DNA of 13,186 nt from CAYMJO01 sp964391305 (GTDB lineage Bacteria > Patescibacteriota > CALEFQ01). This document shows positions 7,849-13,186 of the stretch, in pieces. Under the pieces are notes generated by a model that was not told the origin of the DNA, did not search any database, and saw nothing but the letters and a program-made list of their open reading frames with translations. Within the stretch, counting starts at the first letter, position 1; every line of letters starts with the position of its first letter. Location: assembly GCA_964391305.1 (NCBI GenBank), contig CAYMJO010000027.1, positions 1-13,186 of the forward strand. The letters run 5' to 3'. Both the position numbers and the translations under genes were made by a program.

Positions 7849-7862
7849 TTGCCTCGCGGCAA
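7849..7862 (-). promoter_or_regulatory. GNRA-tetraloop hairpin between rplB and rpsS
   Basis: In the minus-strand RNA this 14-base stretch reads TTGCC-GCGA-GGCAA, a 5-bp stem closed by a GCGA tetraloop of the stable GNRA class. It lies 30 bases before the rpsS start, in the 58-base gap after rplB. GNRA hairpins are common tertiary-contact and protein-binding motifs. The stem is short, so function is only a suggestion. Confidence 0.3.
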
Positions 7863-7876
7863 ACATCTCAAGCATT

Positions 7877-8725
7877 TCATCCTTTATGTCTTTTATGTCT
7901 CCTTTTAACAATCAACTTGTTAGATCTCCTACGCTTTTTCCTCGTTTTAACGCCAAACGCTGGCTTGCCCCATTTCGTACGAGGCCCTCTTCTCATCCCA
8001 AGAGAAGTATGCCCCTCGCCTCCACCATGCGGATGATCCACACGATTCATAGCAGTACCTACAACCGCGGGACGAACACCAAACCATCTTCTTCTACCGG
8101 CTTTGCCGATAACGATATTTTCATGGTCCACGTTACTGACCTGTCCTATTGTAGCCATGCATTTTTTAAAAAAAATGCGAATCTCACCTGAAGGAAGCTT
8201 CAACTGCACATATTTTCCTTCACGGGTCATCACCTGTGCCATTGATCCGGCAGAACGAATCATCTGCGCCCCTTTTCCGGGAGTCATCTCAACATTGTAC
8301 ACAGAAGCGCCATCGGGAATATGCTCAAGCGGCATTCTATTGCCAACAGCCGCCGGAAGCTTCTTTTGCGAGCTAATCACTTCCTGTTTCTCCGTCAGCC
8401 CTTCGGGCGCAATAATATACCGCCTTTCTCCATCTTTGTAAACAACTAAAGATATAAACGCAGACCTATTAGGATCGTACTCTACCGATTCTACTCTAGC
8501 AGGAATATCATATTTGTCACGCCTAAAATCAATTTGCCTGTATTTTCTTTTATGACCTCCGCCTTTGTGCCTAACCGAAAGTTTTCCATCTGTTCCCCTT
8601 CCCGAACCCGACTTTTTACCTTTTGTGAGAGCTTTATGTGGCTCATTTTTTGAAACATTAGAAAAATCAACGGTTGTAATAAATCGCCTCGACGGAGTTG
8701 TTGGTCTGTAACTCTTAATTGGCAT
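7877..8725 (-). CDS. rplB: 50S ribosomal protein L2 (uL2)
   Basis: L2 is one of the most conserved ribosomal proteins and is needed for subunit association and peptidyl transferase function. ATG at 8725 gives 282 residues starting [18 protein letters not shown]; seven further upstream residues are possible but not family-like. The N-terminal RNA-binding part includes [20 protein letters not shown] at 51-70. The C-terminal SH3-like part has the invariant histidine-bearing motif [14 protein letters not shown] at 225-238. The usual C-terminal segment is replaced by [20 protein letters not shown] and a basic end. The stop is TGA, with a second in-frame TGA three codons later, which indicates that TGA is a true stop here. 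Confidence 0.97.
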   Translation of the reverse strand: MPIKSYRPTTPSRRFITTVDFSNVSKNEPHKALTKGKKSGSGRGTDGKLSVRHKGGGHKRKYRQIDFRRDKYDIPARVESVEYDPNRSAFISLVVYKDGERRYIIAPEGLTEKQEVISSQKKLPAAVGNRMPLEHIPDGASVYNVEMTPGKGAQMIRSAGSMAQVMTREGKYVQLKLPSGEIRIFFKKCMATIGQVSNVDHENIVIGKAGRRRWFGVRPAVVGTAMNRVDHPHGGGEGHTSLGMRRGPRTKWGKPAFGVKTRKKRRRSNKLIVKRRHKRHKG

Positions 8726-8871
8726 AAATATAAATCCAAAAGTCAAAAGTTTATGAATTGCTCAAAGCGATTAAGTTCCCCAAGATGTCCAAGATGTTCA
8801 TCCTCCACCGGCAAGTCAAACAATACAGTAATTAAAATATTTCAAGCAATTCGCAAATTTTTGACCACTTA
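8726..8871 (-). other. rplW-rplB intergenic gap with 9-bp tandem duplication
   Basis: This 146-base gap is unusually long for the operon. It contains a perfect tandem 9-mer, CCAAGATGT at 8780-8788 and again at 8789-8797, and an 8-bp inverted pair GAATTGCT (8755-8762) and AGCAATTC (8845-8852). No open frame, promoter or strong hairpin is convincing. It may be an untranslated spacer or decayed sequence. Confidence 0.3.
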
Positions 8872-9318
8872 TCACACCCCTTCATAAACCTCTATCTTTT
8901 TCCCTTCAGGCAAAGTCACCACCGCTTTTTTCCAATCCGAAGTTCTTCCCGTACTTCTTCCCTGTCTTCTAGATTTGCCTCGAATATTCATCACGTTCAC
9001 TTTCTCTGGCCTTATACCATAAACATTGTGAATAGCTTCACCGATTTGAGATTTGGTAGCATTTTTTACAACCCTGAAAAGATATTTACCGTCTTCCGCC
9101 AGTACAGTTCCCTTTTCAGAAATCACAGGCTCCAGTAAAATCTTATATGCGTTTTTCGTATCATCTTTAAGCTTCTTACGCTTAGACTTCTGCTTTTTTC
9201 CGTCTTTGCCAGATCCCGGCATAACCAAACCGCCGCCAGGCAAATCACCTTCATGTCCAGCTTTCTCTTTTTTCTCTTCTCTTTCAGGCTTATTCTTTTT
9301 CTTCCCAAATAAAGACAT
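8872..9318 (-). CDS. rplW: 50S ribosomal protein L23 (uL23) with N-terminal extension
   Basis: L23 lies at the tunnel exit and is the main docking site for trigger factor and the signal recognition particle. The family core spans about residues 58-148 (AYKILLEPVISEKGTVLAED; ATKSQIGEAIHNVYGIRPEK; VNVMNIRGKSRRQGR). The first roughly 55 residues are an added low-complexity extension rich in lysine, glutamate and glycine, so the protein is 148 residues long against about 95-100 usually. ATG at 9318 is the first start after the rplD stop and no internal methionine precedes the core closely. Met33 is the only alternative. No Shine-Dalgarno is visible. The stop is TGA. Confidence 0.95.
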   Translation of the reverse strand: MSLFGKKKNKPEREEKKEKAGHEGDLPGGGLVMPGSGKDGKKQKSKRKKLKDDTKNAYKILLEPVISEKGTVLAEDGKYLFRVVKNATKSQIGEAIHNVYGIRPEKVNVMNIRGKSRRQGRSTGRTSDWKKAVVTLPEGKKIEVYEGV

Positions 9319-9335
9319 ATGAATTAAGATAAAAA

Positions 9336-10145
9336 TTACTTTTTAGATGATTTTACAACAGCTTTTTTAGATATGGAAGGTCGCCGCGTCCTCTTATTAG
9401 ATCCTTTTTTAGCTTTTGAAGTTTTTTTACCAATAATTTTTCGAGGATTCTTTTCCACAAGCTTGGAAGTCCCATTTATCTTTGACTTTTTCTTCTCTTC
9501 AGCCCTAACAGTTTTTTTTAAAAAAGTCTTTTCAATAATTTCAACACTAGATTTAGGAAATAGTATAAATTCATAATCCAAAAGATCTTTCACGTTTAAG
9601 CTATTGGCGCGAATCACCTTTACAAAAGGAATATTTCTCGCAGACTTAGCAACTTTCGCATTTTCTTTAGCAGGAATCACTAACAATGTGCGTTTCTCTG
9701 TCAAAGAAAGCTTCTTCAAAATCTTTGCAAATTCCTTCGTCTTAATCTCGGTCATCTCAAGCTTGTCCAGAACAATCATCTGTTTATCAAAAACTTTTGA
9801 AGTCAAAACCATAAACAATGCCTTACGCTTGGCCTTCTTATTGATTTTCTTTTCAAAAATTTTCGTGTTTCGAGGACCAAAGACAATTCCTCCGCCCTTC
9901 CAGATCGGTGAGCGTGTAGATCCTGCTCTCGCCCTTCCCGTACCCTTTTGGCGCCACGGCTTCCTGCCGCCGCCTCTGACTTCTGAACGAATTTTGGTAT
10001 GGGCGATAGGCCTTCTGGCATTCGCAACTTGCACCGACAAGGCTTGATAGATCAAGCTCTGTTTGGGTTTCACACCAAATATATCTGGATTCAGCTCAAA
10101 AGATCCGCTCTTTTCTCCCTTTATATTGTACGTCTGGATCTTCAT
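9336..10145 (-). CDS. rplD: 50S ribosomal protein L4 (uL4) with basic C-terminal tail
   Basis: L4 reaches into the exit tunnel with its central loop and in Escherichia coli also represses the S10 operon. ATG at 10145 gives 269 residues. An in-frame GTG three codons upstream is possible. The tunnel-loop signature is intact: RSEVRGGGRKPWRQKGTGRA at about 53-72, then RSPIWKGGGIVFGPR. The globular core ends near residue 210 (FPKSSVEIIEKTF). Residues 211-269 form a serine/lysine/arginine-rich tail not seen in typical L4, which is about 205 residues long. The start is 11 bases after the rplC stop. Confidence 0.96.
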   Translation of the reverse strand: MKIQTYNIKGEKSGSFELNPDIFGVKPKQSLIYQALSVQVANARRPIAHTKIRSEVRGGGRKPWRQKGTGRARAGSTRSPIWKGGGIVFGPRNTKIFEKKINKKAKRKALFMVLTSKVFDKQMIVLDKLEMTEIKTKEFAKILKKLSLTEKRTLLVIPAKENAKVAKSARNIPFVKVIRANSLNVKDLLDYEFILFPKSSVEIIEKTFLKKTVRAEEKKKSKINGTSKLVEKNPRKIIGKKTSKAKKGSNKRTRRPSISKKAVVKSSKK

Positions 10146-10156
10146 AATTAGCACAA

Positions 10157-10759
10157 TTATTTTACTATCTCAACTAAGCCTCGAGCTCCTCCGGGAACGG
10201 CACCTTTCAGCGCAACAACATTGTTCTTCTGATCAATACCAATTACTTTTACTTTTTTAAATGTGACTCTGTCATTGCCCATTCTACCCGCCATTTTACG
10301 ACCCTTGCGCGTATGTTGCGGAAAACGAGATCCGGTAGAGCCTCCGGAACGAAGCACGTGTCTATGTCCATGGCTGGCAGGTCCTCCTGAAAATTTATGA
10401 CGTTTCACAACTCCCTGAAAACCTTTCCCCTTGGAAACACCAGAAACGGCAACTACGTCTCCCTTCTTGAAATCCTCGACCGTAATTTTTTCTCCTCTCT
10501 TAAGCTTCGAGGGCTCTTCAACACGAAACTCACAAATATATTTAAAAACACCCAATTTTTTAAGATGGCCCAGAAGAGGTTTTGTCAAATTCTTTTTCCT
10601 ACCAAAACCAAGCTGTACTGCATCGTACTTATCATTTTCCACGGTCTTGACTTGCACAACGGTGCACGGACCAGCCAAAATAAGAGTAACTGGAATAACC
10701 TTGCCTTTTTCATCAAAGATCTGGGACATTCCTATTTTTTCACCAAGAATAAATTTCAT
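10157..10759 (-). CDS. rplC: 50S ribosomal protein L3 (uL3)
   Basis: L3 initiates 50S assembly and projects a loop close to the peptidyl transferase centre. ATG at 10759 gives 200 residues starting MKFILGEKIGMSQIF, the canonical N-terminus; eleven upstream in-frame residues do not look like L3. The signature GKGFQGVVKRHKFSGGPASH, then GHRHVLRSGGSTGSRFPQHT and RKGRKMAGRMGNDRVT, is intact. No tail is present. The start codon lies only 11 bases downstream of a 21-bp stem-loop, with no clear Shine-Dalgarno between them, which suggests control of initiation or read-through at this point. Confidence 0.96.
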   Translation of the reverse strand: MKFILGEKIGMSQIFDEKGKVIPVTLILAGPCTVVQVKTVENDKYDAVQLGFGRKKNLTKPLLGHLKKLGVFKYICEFRVEEPSKLKRGEKITVEDFKKGDVVAVSGVSKGKGFQGVVKRHKFSGGPASHGHRHVLRSGGSTGSRFPQHTRKGRKMAGRMGNDRVTFKKVKVIGIDQKNNVVALKGAVPGGARGLVEIVK

Positions 10760-10769
10760 ATGCTTATAA

Positions 10770-10829
10770 AAACCGCAGATTTTTGAAATCAAGCCTCTCT
10801 AGAACCTAGATTCCAAAAATCTACGGTTT
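10770..10829 (-). promoter_or_regulatory. 21-bp stem-loop immediately upstream of rplC (attenuator or translational control candidate)
   Basis: In the minus-strand transcript, bases 10829-10809 (AAACCGTAGATTTTTGGAAT then C) pair with 10790-10770 (GATTTCAAAAATCTGCGGTT then T) along 21 consecutive positions. The loop is 18 bases. Nineteen pairs are Watson-Crick and two are G-U. The base of the stem has a G+C clamp (CCG/CGG), and the strand continues with two more U and then AUAAGCAUAUG, so a run of five U crosses the stem base. This resembles an intrinsic terminator or attenuator, but it sits against the rplC start, which would also suit translational regulation. Confidence 0.6.
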
Positions 10830-10840
10830 AGGGCTGATCC

Positions 10841-10869
10841 AGTATCTCCAATCTTTTGTCTAATTACAA
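10841..10869 (-). promoter_or_regulatory. Candidate internal promoter before rplC
   Basis: The minus strand has TTGTAA (10869-10864), a 17-base spacer and GATACT (10846-10841). Each hexamer matches the sigma-70-type consensus at four of six positions. A transcript from here would start near 10834 and carry the 21-bp stem-loop as its 5' leader. In A+T-rich DNA such matches are common, so this is tentative. The neighbouring 10830-10916 region otherwise holds only a weak 9-bp stem. Confidence 0.25.
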
Positions 10870-10916
10870 TAAAAGACTGTGAGACTTAAACCAGTGTTAA
10901 AAATACAATTGGCAGC

Positions 10917-11264
10917 TTACATCTTGATCTCTATATCTACTCCCGCAGGCAGATTGAGATTCATCAGAGAATCTATCGTTTTCGAAGAAGGATTCTCAAT
11001 ATCAATAAGCCTTTTGTGCACTCTCATCTCGTATTGCTCCCGAGAATCTTTATGTTTAAAAGGAGATCTTATCACCGTGTATTTACTGCTCTCTGTTGGA
11101 AGAGGAACGGGACCTATAACTTTAGCATCGCTACGTTCTGCGGTTTCCACTATCTGTTTTGCGGATTGATCTATGACCTTATGATCATAGGCCCTTATTT
11201 TTATACGAATACGTTGACCCTCTTCTTCTTTTTCTTCTTCCTTTTTTGCTGGCATGACTGACAT
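10917..11264 (-). CDS. rpsJ: 30S ribosomal protein S10 (uS10)
   Basis: S10 is a small-subunit head protein and also, as NusE, part of the transcription antitermination complex with NusB and NusG. The 115-residue product contains the core [20 protein letters not shown] at about 18-37, then the family motif [20 protein letters not shown] at 51-70 and the conserved [15 protein letters not shown]. The first 15 or so residues are a charged glutamate/lysine stretch not present in typical S10. ATG 11264 and ATG 11255 are both possible, and neither has a strong Shine-Dalgarno. The gene is flanked by unusually long, structured gaps on both sides, unlike its close-packed neighbours. Confidence 0.95.
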   Translation of the reverse strand: MSVMPAKKEEEKEEEGQRIRIKIRAYDHKVIDQSAKQIVETAERSDAKVIGPVPLPTESSKYTVIRSPFKHKDSREQYEMRVHKRLIDIENPSSKTIDSLMNLNLPAGVDIEIKM

Positions 11265-11285
11265 TATCTTTAATTGTCAATTATC

Positions 11286-11310
11286 TTTATCCACCAATGA
11301 CGTGGATAAA
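11286..11310 (-). promoter_or_regulatory. 9-bp stem-loop upstream of rpsJ
   Basis: TTTATCCAC (11286-11294) and GTGGATAAA (11302-11310) form a perfect 9-bp stem with a 7-base loop. It is the last of three consecutive stems between tuf and rpsJ and lies about 20 bases before the rpsJ ATG. A 10-bp direct repeat, ATTATCTTTA, follows at 11263-11272 and 11280-11289 and overlaps both the stem and the start codon. This could be the rpsJ leader structure. Confidence 0.4.
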
Positions 11311-11314
11311 AACA

Positions 11315-11331
11315 AGTAAGTATAACTTACT
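11315..11331 (-). terminator. Candidate weak intrinsic terminator (second stem after tuf)
   Basis: AGTAAGT (11315-11321) and ACTTACT (11325-11331) form a 7-bp stem with a 3-base loop. In the minus-strand RNA it is followed by UGUUUUUAUCC, so it has the U-run expected of an intrinsic terminator. The stem is A+T-rich, so termination would be partial at best. It lies just after the stronger stem at 11338-11365. Confidence 0.4.
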
Positions 11332-11337
11332 GATTAA

Positions 11338-11365
11338 GAAACACCCCGTACTCACGGGATGTTTC
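11338..11365 (-). terminator. Stem-loop terminator after tuf
   Basis: In the minus-strand RNA, GAAACAUCCCGU pairs with ACGGGGUGUUUC around a 4-base GAGU loop: 12 bp with one U-G wobble. It begins 14 bases after the tuf TAG stop. The strand continues UUAAUC, and the 3' arm itself ends U-rich (UGUUUC), so the U-tract is weak. With the next stem (11315-11331) it may act as a two-part terminator that separates or dampens transcription from tuf into rpsJ. Confidence 0.6.
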
Positions 11366-11378
11366 CCATATCAAGAAG

Positions 11379-12587
11379 CTACTTTATAATTTTGGTAACA
11401 ATTCCAGCACCGACAGTCTTTCCACCTTCCCTTATGGCAAATTTCATTTCCTCTTCCATGGCAACGGGAGCGTTAAGCTTCACCTTGAAAATTACATCAT
11501 CACCAGGCATAACCATTTCCGTCTTCTCGGGAAGTTCAGTCACATCGCCGGTGACATCCGTTGTCCGAATATAGAACTGGGGCTTGTATCCTTTGAAAAA
11601 CGGAGTATGTCTTCCACCTTCTTCCTTTGTAAGGATATATACCTTTGTTTCAAATTCTGTGTGAGGCGTTATGGAGCCAGGTTTTGCAAGCACTTGGCCG
11701 CGCTCAACTTCATTTTTCTTTGTACCTCGAAGAAGTATACCAGCATTGTCTCCCGCTATACCTTCATCGAGAGATTTATTGAACATTTCTATGCCGGTGA
11801 CAACAGTTTTTTGGGTATTATGCAAACCTACGATTTCTACTTCATCATTAAGCTTGACCTTGCCTCGTTCAATTCTTCCAGTAACAACAGTGCCTCGACC
11901 TTCAATAGAAAATATATCCTCAATCGACATCAAGAAAGGCTTTTCAACCTCTCTTTTTGGTTCTGGGATCTTTTCATCAAGAGCCTTGAGAAGATCAAAA
12001 ATAGGCTTACAATCCTTGCAATCCTCATTTTTACTTTTACATTCAATAGCCTTCAGGGCGGAACCTTTTACAACTGCCGCCTTTTCACCGTCAAATTCAT
12101 ACTTCGTCAAAAGCTCTCTAATCTCCTGCTCAACGAGATCTATAAGTTCAGGATCATCAACTTGATCTACTTTATTTATGAAAACAACTATCTCTGGAAC
12201 ACCCACTTGTCTCGCAAGTAAAATATGCTCTTTCGTTTGGGGCATTGCGCCATCTGCAGCCGAAACAACAAGAATAGCACCATCCATCTGTGCCGCGCCT
12301 GTAATCATATTTTTGACATAATCGGCATGACCAGGACAGTCAACATGAGCGTAGTGACGCTTCTCTGTTTCATACTCTACGTGCGCAGTAGCAATTGTTA
12401 TACCTCGCTCTTTCTCTTCTGGAGCACTGTCAATGCTATCAAAAGCTCGTGCTTTCGCCATTCCCTTTTCGGCAAGGCACGTGGTAATTGCCGACGTGAG
12501 AGTAGTCTTACCATGATCGACATGACCAATGGTACCAACATTAATGTGTGGTTTGGAACGATCAAATTTAGCTTTTGCTTCTGCCAT
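11379..12587 (-). CDS. tuf: Translation elongation factor Tu
   Basis: EF-Tu is the GTPase that delivers aminoacyl-tRNA to the ribosomal A site. The 402-residue product has all GTPase motifs: G1 GHVDHGKT at 21-28, G2 RGITI at 61-65, G3 DCPGH at 83-87, G4 NKVD at 138-141 and G5 SAL at 176-178. Domain II starts around 215 ([20 protein letters not shown]) and domain III runs to the end ([20 protein letters not shown]). At residues 183-193, just after G5, is a short segment with three cysteines (183, 190, 193) where Escherichia coli EF-Tu has none. ATG 12587 gives the canonical start. The stop is TAG. rpsL, rpsG and fusA, often upstream in a str operon, are not visible; transposase sequence lies there instead. 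Confidence 0.98.
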   Translation of the reverse strand: MAEAKAKFDRSKPHINVGTIGHVDHGKTTLTSAITTCLAEKGMAKARAFDSIDSAPEEKERGITIATAHVEYETEKRHYAHVDCPGHADYVKNMITGAAQMDGAILVVSAADGAMPQTKEHILLARQVGVPEIVVFINKVDQVDDPELIDLVEQEIRELLTKYEFDGEKAAVVKGSALKAIECKSKNEDCKDCKPIFDLLKALDEKIPEPKREVEKPFLMSIEDIFSIEGRGTVVTGRIERGKVKLNDEVEIVGLHNTQKTVVTGIEMFNKSLDEGIAGDNAGILLRGTKKNEVERGQVLAKPGSITPHTEFETKVYILTKEEGGRHTPFFKGYKPQFYIRTTDVTGDVTELPEKTEMVMPGDDVIFKVKLNAPVAMEEEMKFAIREGGKTVGAGIVTKIIK

Positions 12588-12601
12588 TTTTTTATTTCTT
12601 T

Positions 12602-12623
12602 AACCGCAATTAGCCATGCGGTT
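12602..12623 (-). promoter_or_regulatory. Small leader hairpin before tuf
   Basis: AACCGC (12602-12607) and GCGGTT (12618-12623) form a 6-bp G+C-containing stem with a 10-base loop, ending 14 bases before the tuf ATG. The stretch after it, AAAGAAA, is the only purine-rich candidate ribosome-binding sequence. The stem is short and may be incidental. Confidence 0.25.
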
Positions 12624-12648
12624 GATTAAATTGATTAGGTTGATTAAT
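12622..12648. repeat. Three tandem 9-bp repeats in the tuf leader
   Basis: The plus strand reads TTGATTAAA, TTGATTAGG, TTGATTAAT in direct succession: three 9-base units with seven identical leading bases (TTGATTA). They lie between the candidate promoter and the tuf start, so they would be part of the 5' leader or a protein-binding array. They could equally be a simple slippage duplication. Confidence 0.5.
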
Positions 12649-12715
12649 TCTATTAAATCGGTCATTCTTCCAATACAAAAATTTGACAAATGGTTACATG
12701 GTTGCTCTAAACCTT

Positions 12716-12744
12716 AATTTAACAAATAATTTTAAATACGTCAA
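12716..12744 (-). promoter_or_regulatory. Candidate tuf promoter
   Basis: The minus strand has TTGACG (12744-12739, five of six matches to the -35 consensus), a 17-base A+T-rich spacer and TAAATT (12721-12716, four of six matches to -10). The alternative -10 TTAAAT one base closer also fits. This places the start about 120 bases before tuf. The site lies just outside the inferred insertion-sequence end. It is the best promoter candidate in the tuf upstream region, but it is not proved. Confidence 0.35.
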
Positions 12745-12756
12745 TAGTTTTCCTCT

Positions 12757-13186
12757 AAATGTCAACGGGAAATAGAAATGTCCTACTTCCAAGGATTTAG
12801 AAATGTCCTACTTGGACTGTTTGGGTTAGTTTGTTAGTGTGGACAAACGGTCTTCTCCAAGGGTGATCTGGGGCTGGTTTGTGGTTTGGTTTTGGCGCTG
12901 GCTTTTGTCCAGCGGCAATCACCCAAGCCGTGTTTCTGTTTTGTTTCTTCGGTCGCTGTGGCAGCATCTCATAGTTCAGGTGTTTTCCTCTCAGCCGAAA
13001 ATGAATTGAGTTGTCCAATCTCTGCTCCACGATTATGACATCGTTCTTGCAGACCGTCGCCGGCTGCTCTTTGGTCAGCTGATACCATTGGTTGTTAAAA
13101 CTAATTGTCCAATCATTTCTCACTGTCCGTTGGTACTGTCGGGAAAACACTGCGTCTAATTTTTTAATTTCAACCTGATTTAATTT
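12757..13186 (-). mobile_element. End of an insertion sequence (partial, runs off the right edge)
   Basis: This stretch contains the C-terminal part of a transposase followed by a terminal region. A 16-bp direct repeat (TAGAAATGTCCTACTT) occurs at 12773-12788 and 12798-12813. The shorter core AAATGTC occurs three times, at 12757-12763, 12776-12782 and 12801-12807. Repeated motifs of this kind close to the stop codon are what transposase-binding sites at an element end look like. I place the tip near TGTCAACGGG at 12760 by inference, since the other end is outside the window. The element looks less A+T-rich than the operon. Confidence 0.55.
12797..13186 (-). CDS. Transposase, C-terminal fragment (IS481/ISNCY-like integrase-core family)
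   Basis: The reading frame is open from the right window edge to TAA at 12799-12797, so 129 residues are visible and the start lies outside. The sequence KLDAVFSRQYQRTVRNDWTI, then FNNQWYQL and the later VEQRLDNSIHFRLRGKHLNY, matches what I know of the beta-rich C-terminal domain that follows the DDE catalytic core in ISNCY/IS481-type transposases. The proline/lysine-rich end includes NHKPAPDHPWRRPF, also typical. The catalytic DDE residues are not in view, so I cannot say whether the element is active. The GTG at 13150 is not a real start. The stop codon overlaps the second copy of the terminal 16-bp repeat. Confidence 0.7.
   Translation of the reverse strand, partial: KLNQVEIKKLDAVFSRQYQRTVRNDWTISFNNQWYQLTKEQPATVCKNDVIIVEQRLDNSIHFRLRGKHLNYEMLPQRPKKQNRNTAWVIAAGQKPAPKPNHKPAPDHPWRRPFVHTNKLTQTVQVGHF

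Noticed and set aside
7868..7879. Possible UGA recoding (as in Gracilibacteria/SR1)
   Set aside because: rplB ends at TGA at the usual family end with another TGA three codons later, and rplW, rplV, rplX and rpsH also end at TGA at normal positions. No conserved glycine in any protein is encoded by TGA.
7819..7911. Longer N-terminus for S19, starting at 7911
   Set aside because: The extra 31 codons overlap the end of rplB in another frame and do not resemble S19, whereas ATG 7818 gives the exact family N-terminus.
8755..8852. 8-bp inverted pair in the rplW-rplB gap as a hairpin
   Set aside because: The arms are 82 bases apart, only 8 bp long and do not extend, so chance is the simpler explanation.
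11607..12221. Plus-strand open frame of about 200 codons inside tuf
   Set aside because: It is antisense to a gene with complete EF-Tu motifs. The translation is compositionally odd, with no recognisable domain, and the frame is open only because of codon bias on the other strand.
12737..12765. Outward promoter formed by the element's TTGACA
   Set aside because: At spacings of 16-18 bases the -10 candidates are TGACGT, GACGTA and ACGTAT, none of which is convincing.
1..13186. tRNA, rRNA, CRISPR array, riboswitch or defence system
   Set aside because: The window is nearly filled by ribosomal-protein genes. I saw no cloverleaf, no regularly spaced repeats and no recognisable defence or metabolic gene.

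Overview
This window is the front part of the universal ribosomal-protein supercluster (S10 and spc operons fused), read on the minus strand. It runs from tuf near the right end to the first 246 codons of secY at the left edge. The order is tuf, rpsJ, rplC, rplD, rplW, rplB, rpsS, rplV, rpsC, rplP, rpmC, rpsQ, rplN, rplX, rplE, rpsN (zinc type), rpsH, rplF, rplR, rpsE, rplO, secY. Every protein-coding gene I can support is on the minus strand. Long plus-strand open frames are antisense shadows.

The likely source is a member of the Candidate Phyla Radiation (Patescibacteria), probably a Parcubacteria-like lineage. The grounds are the missing rpmD (L30) between rpsE and rplO, which is a known CPR trait, the lysine-rich A+T-leaning sequence, and the long basic tails on several ribosomal proteins. 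TGA ends several genes (rplB, rplW, rplV, rplX, rpsH), so the genetic code is the standard bacterial one and not the UGA-glycine code of Gracilibacteria/SR1. The exact lineage is inference.

Layout: 1-738 secY (runs off the left edge); 761-6730 L15, S5, L18, L6, S8, S14, L5, L24, L14, S17, L29, L16 and S3; 6774-10759 L22, S19, L2, L23, L4 and L3; 10917-11264 S10; 11379-12587 EF-Tu; 12588-12756 the tuf upstream region; about 12757-13186 the end of an insertion sequence whose transposase C-terminus runs off the right edge. No gap without a gene exceeds 300 bases; the longest, upstream of tuf, is about 209 bases.

The genes form one functional unit: ribosomal proteins of both subunits, the factor that delivers aminoacyl-tRNA to the ribosome, and the SecY channel on which membrane-protein-synthesising ribosomes dock. 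The less ordinary content is in the gaps and protein ends. Several of the longer gaps hold inverted repeats that would fold in the sense transcript; the best are a 21-bp stem just before rplC, three consecutive stems between tuf and rpsJ, and a two-part stem between rplN and rplX. Two of these contain G-U pairs that fold only in the minus-strand RNA. L4, L22, L23, S19, L5, S5, S17 and S10 carry low-complexity extensions. I see no new enzyme system, CRISPR array, tRNA or rRNA here.
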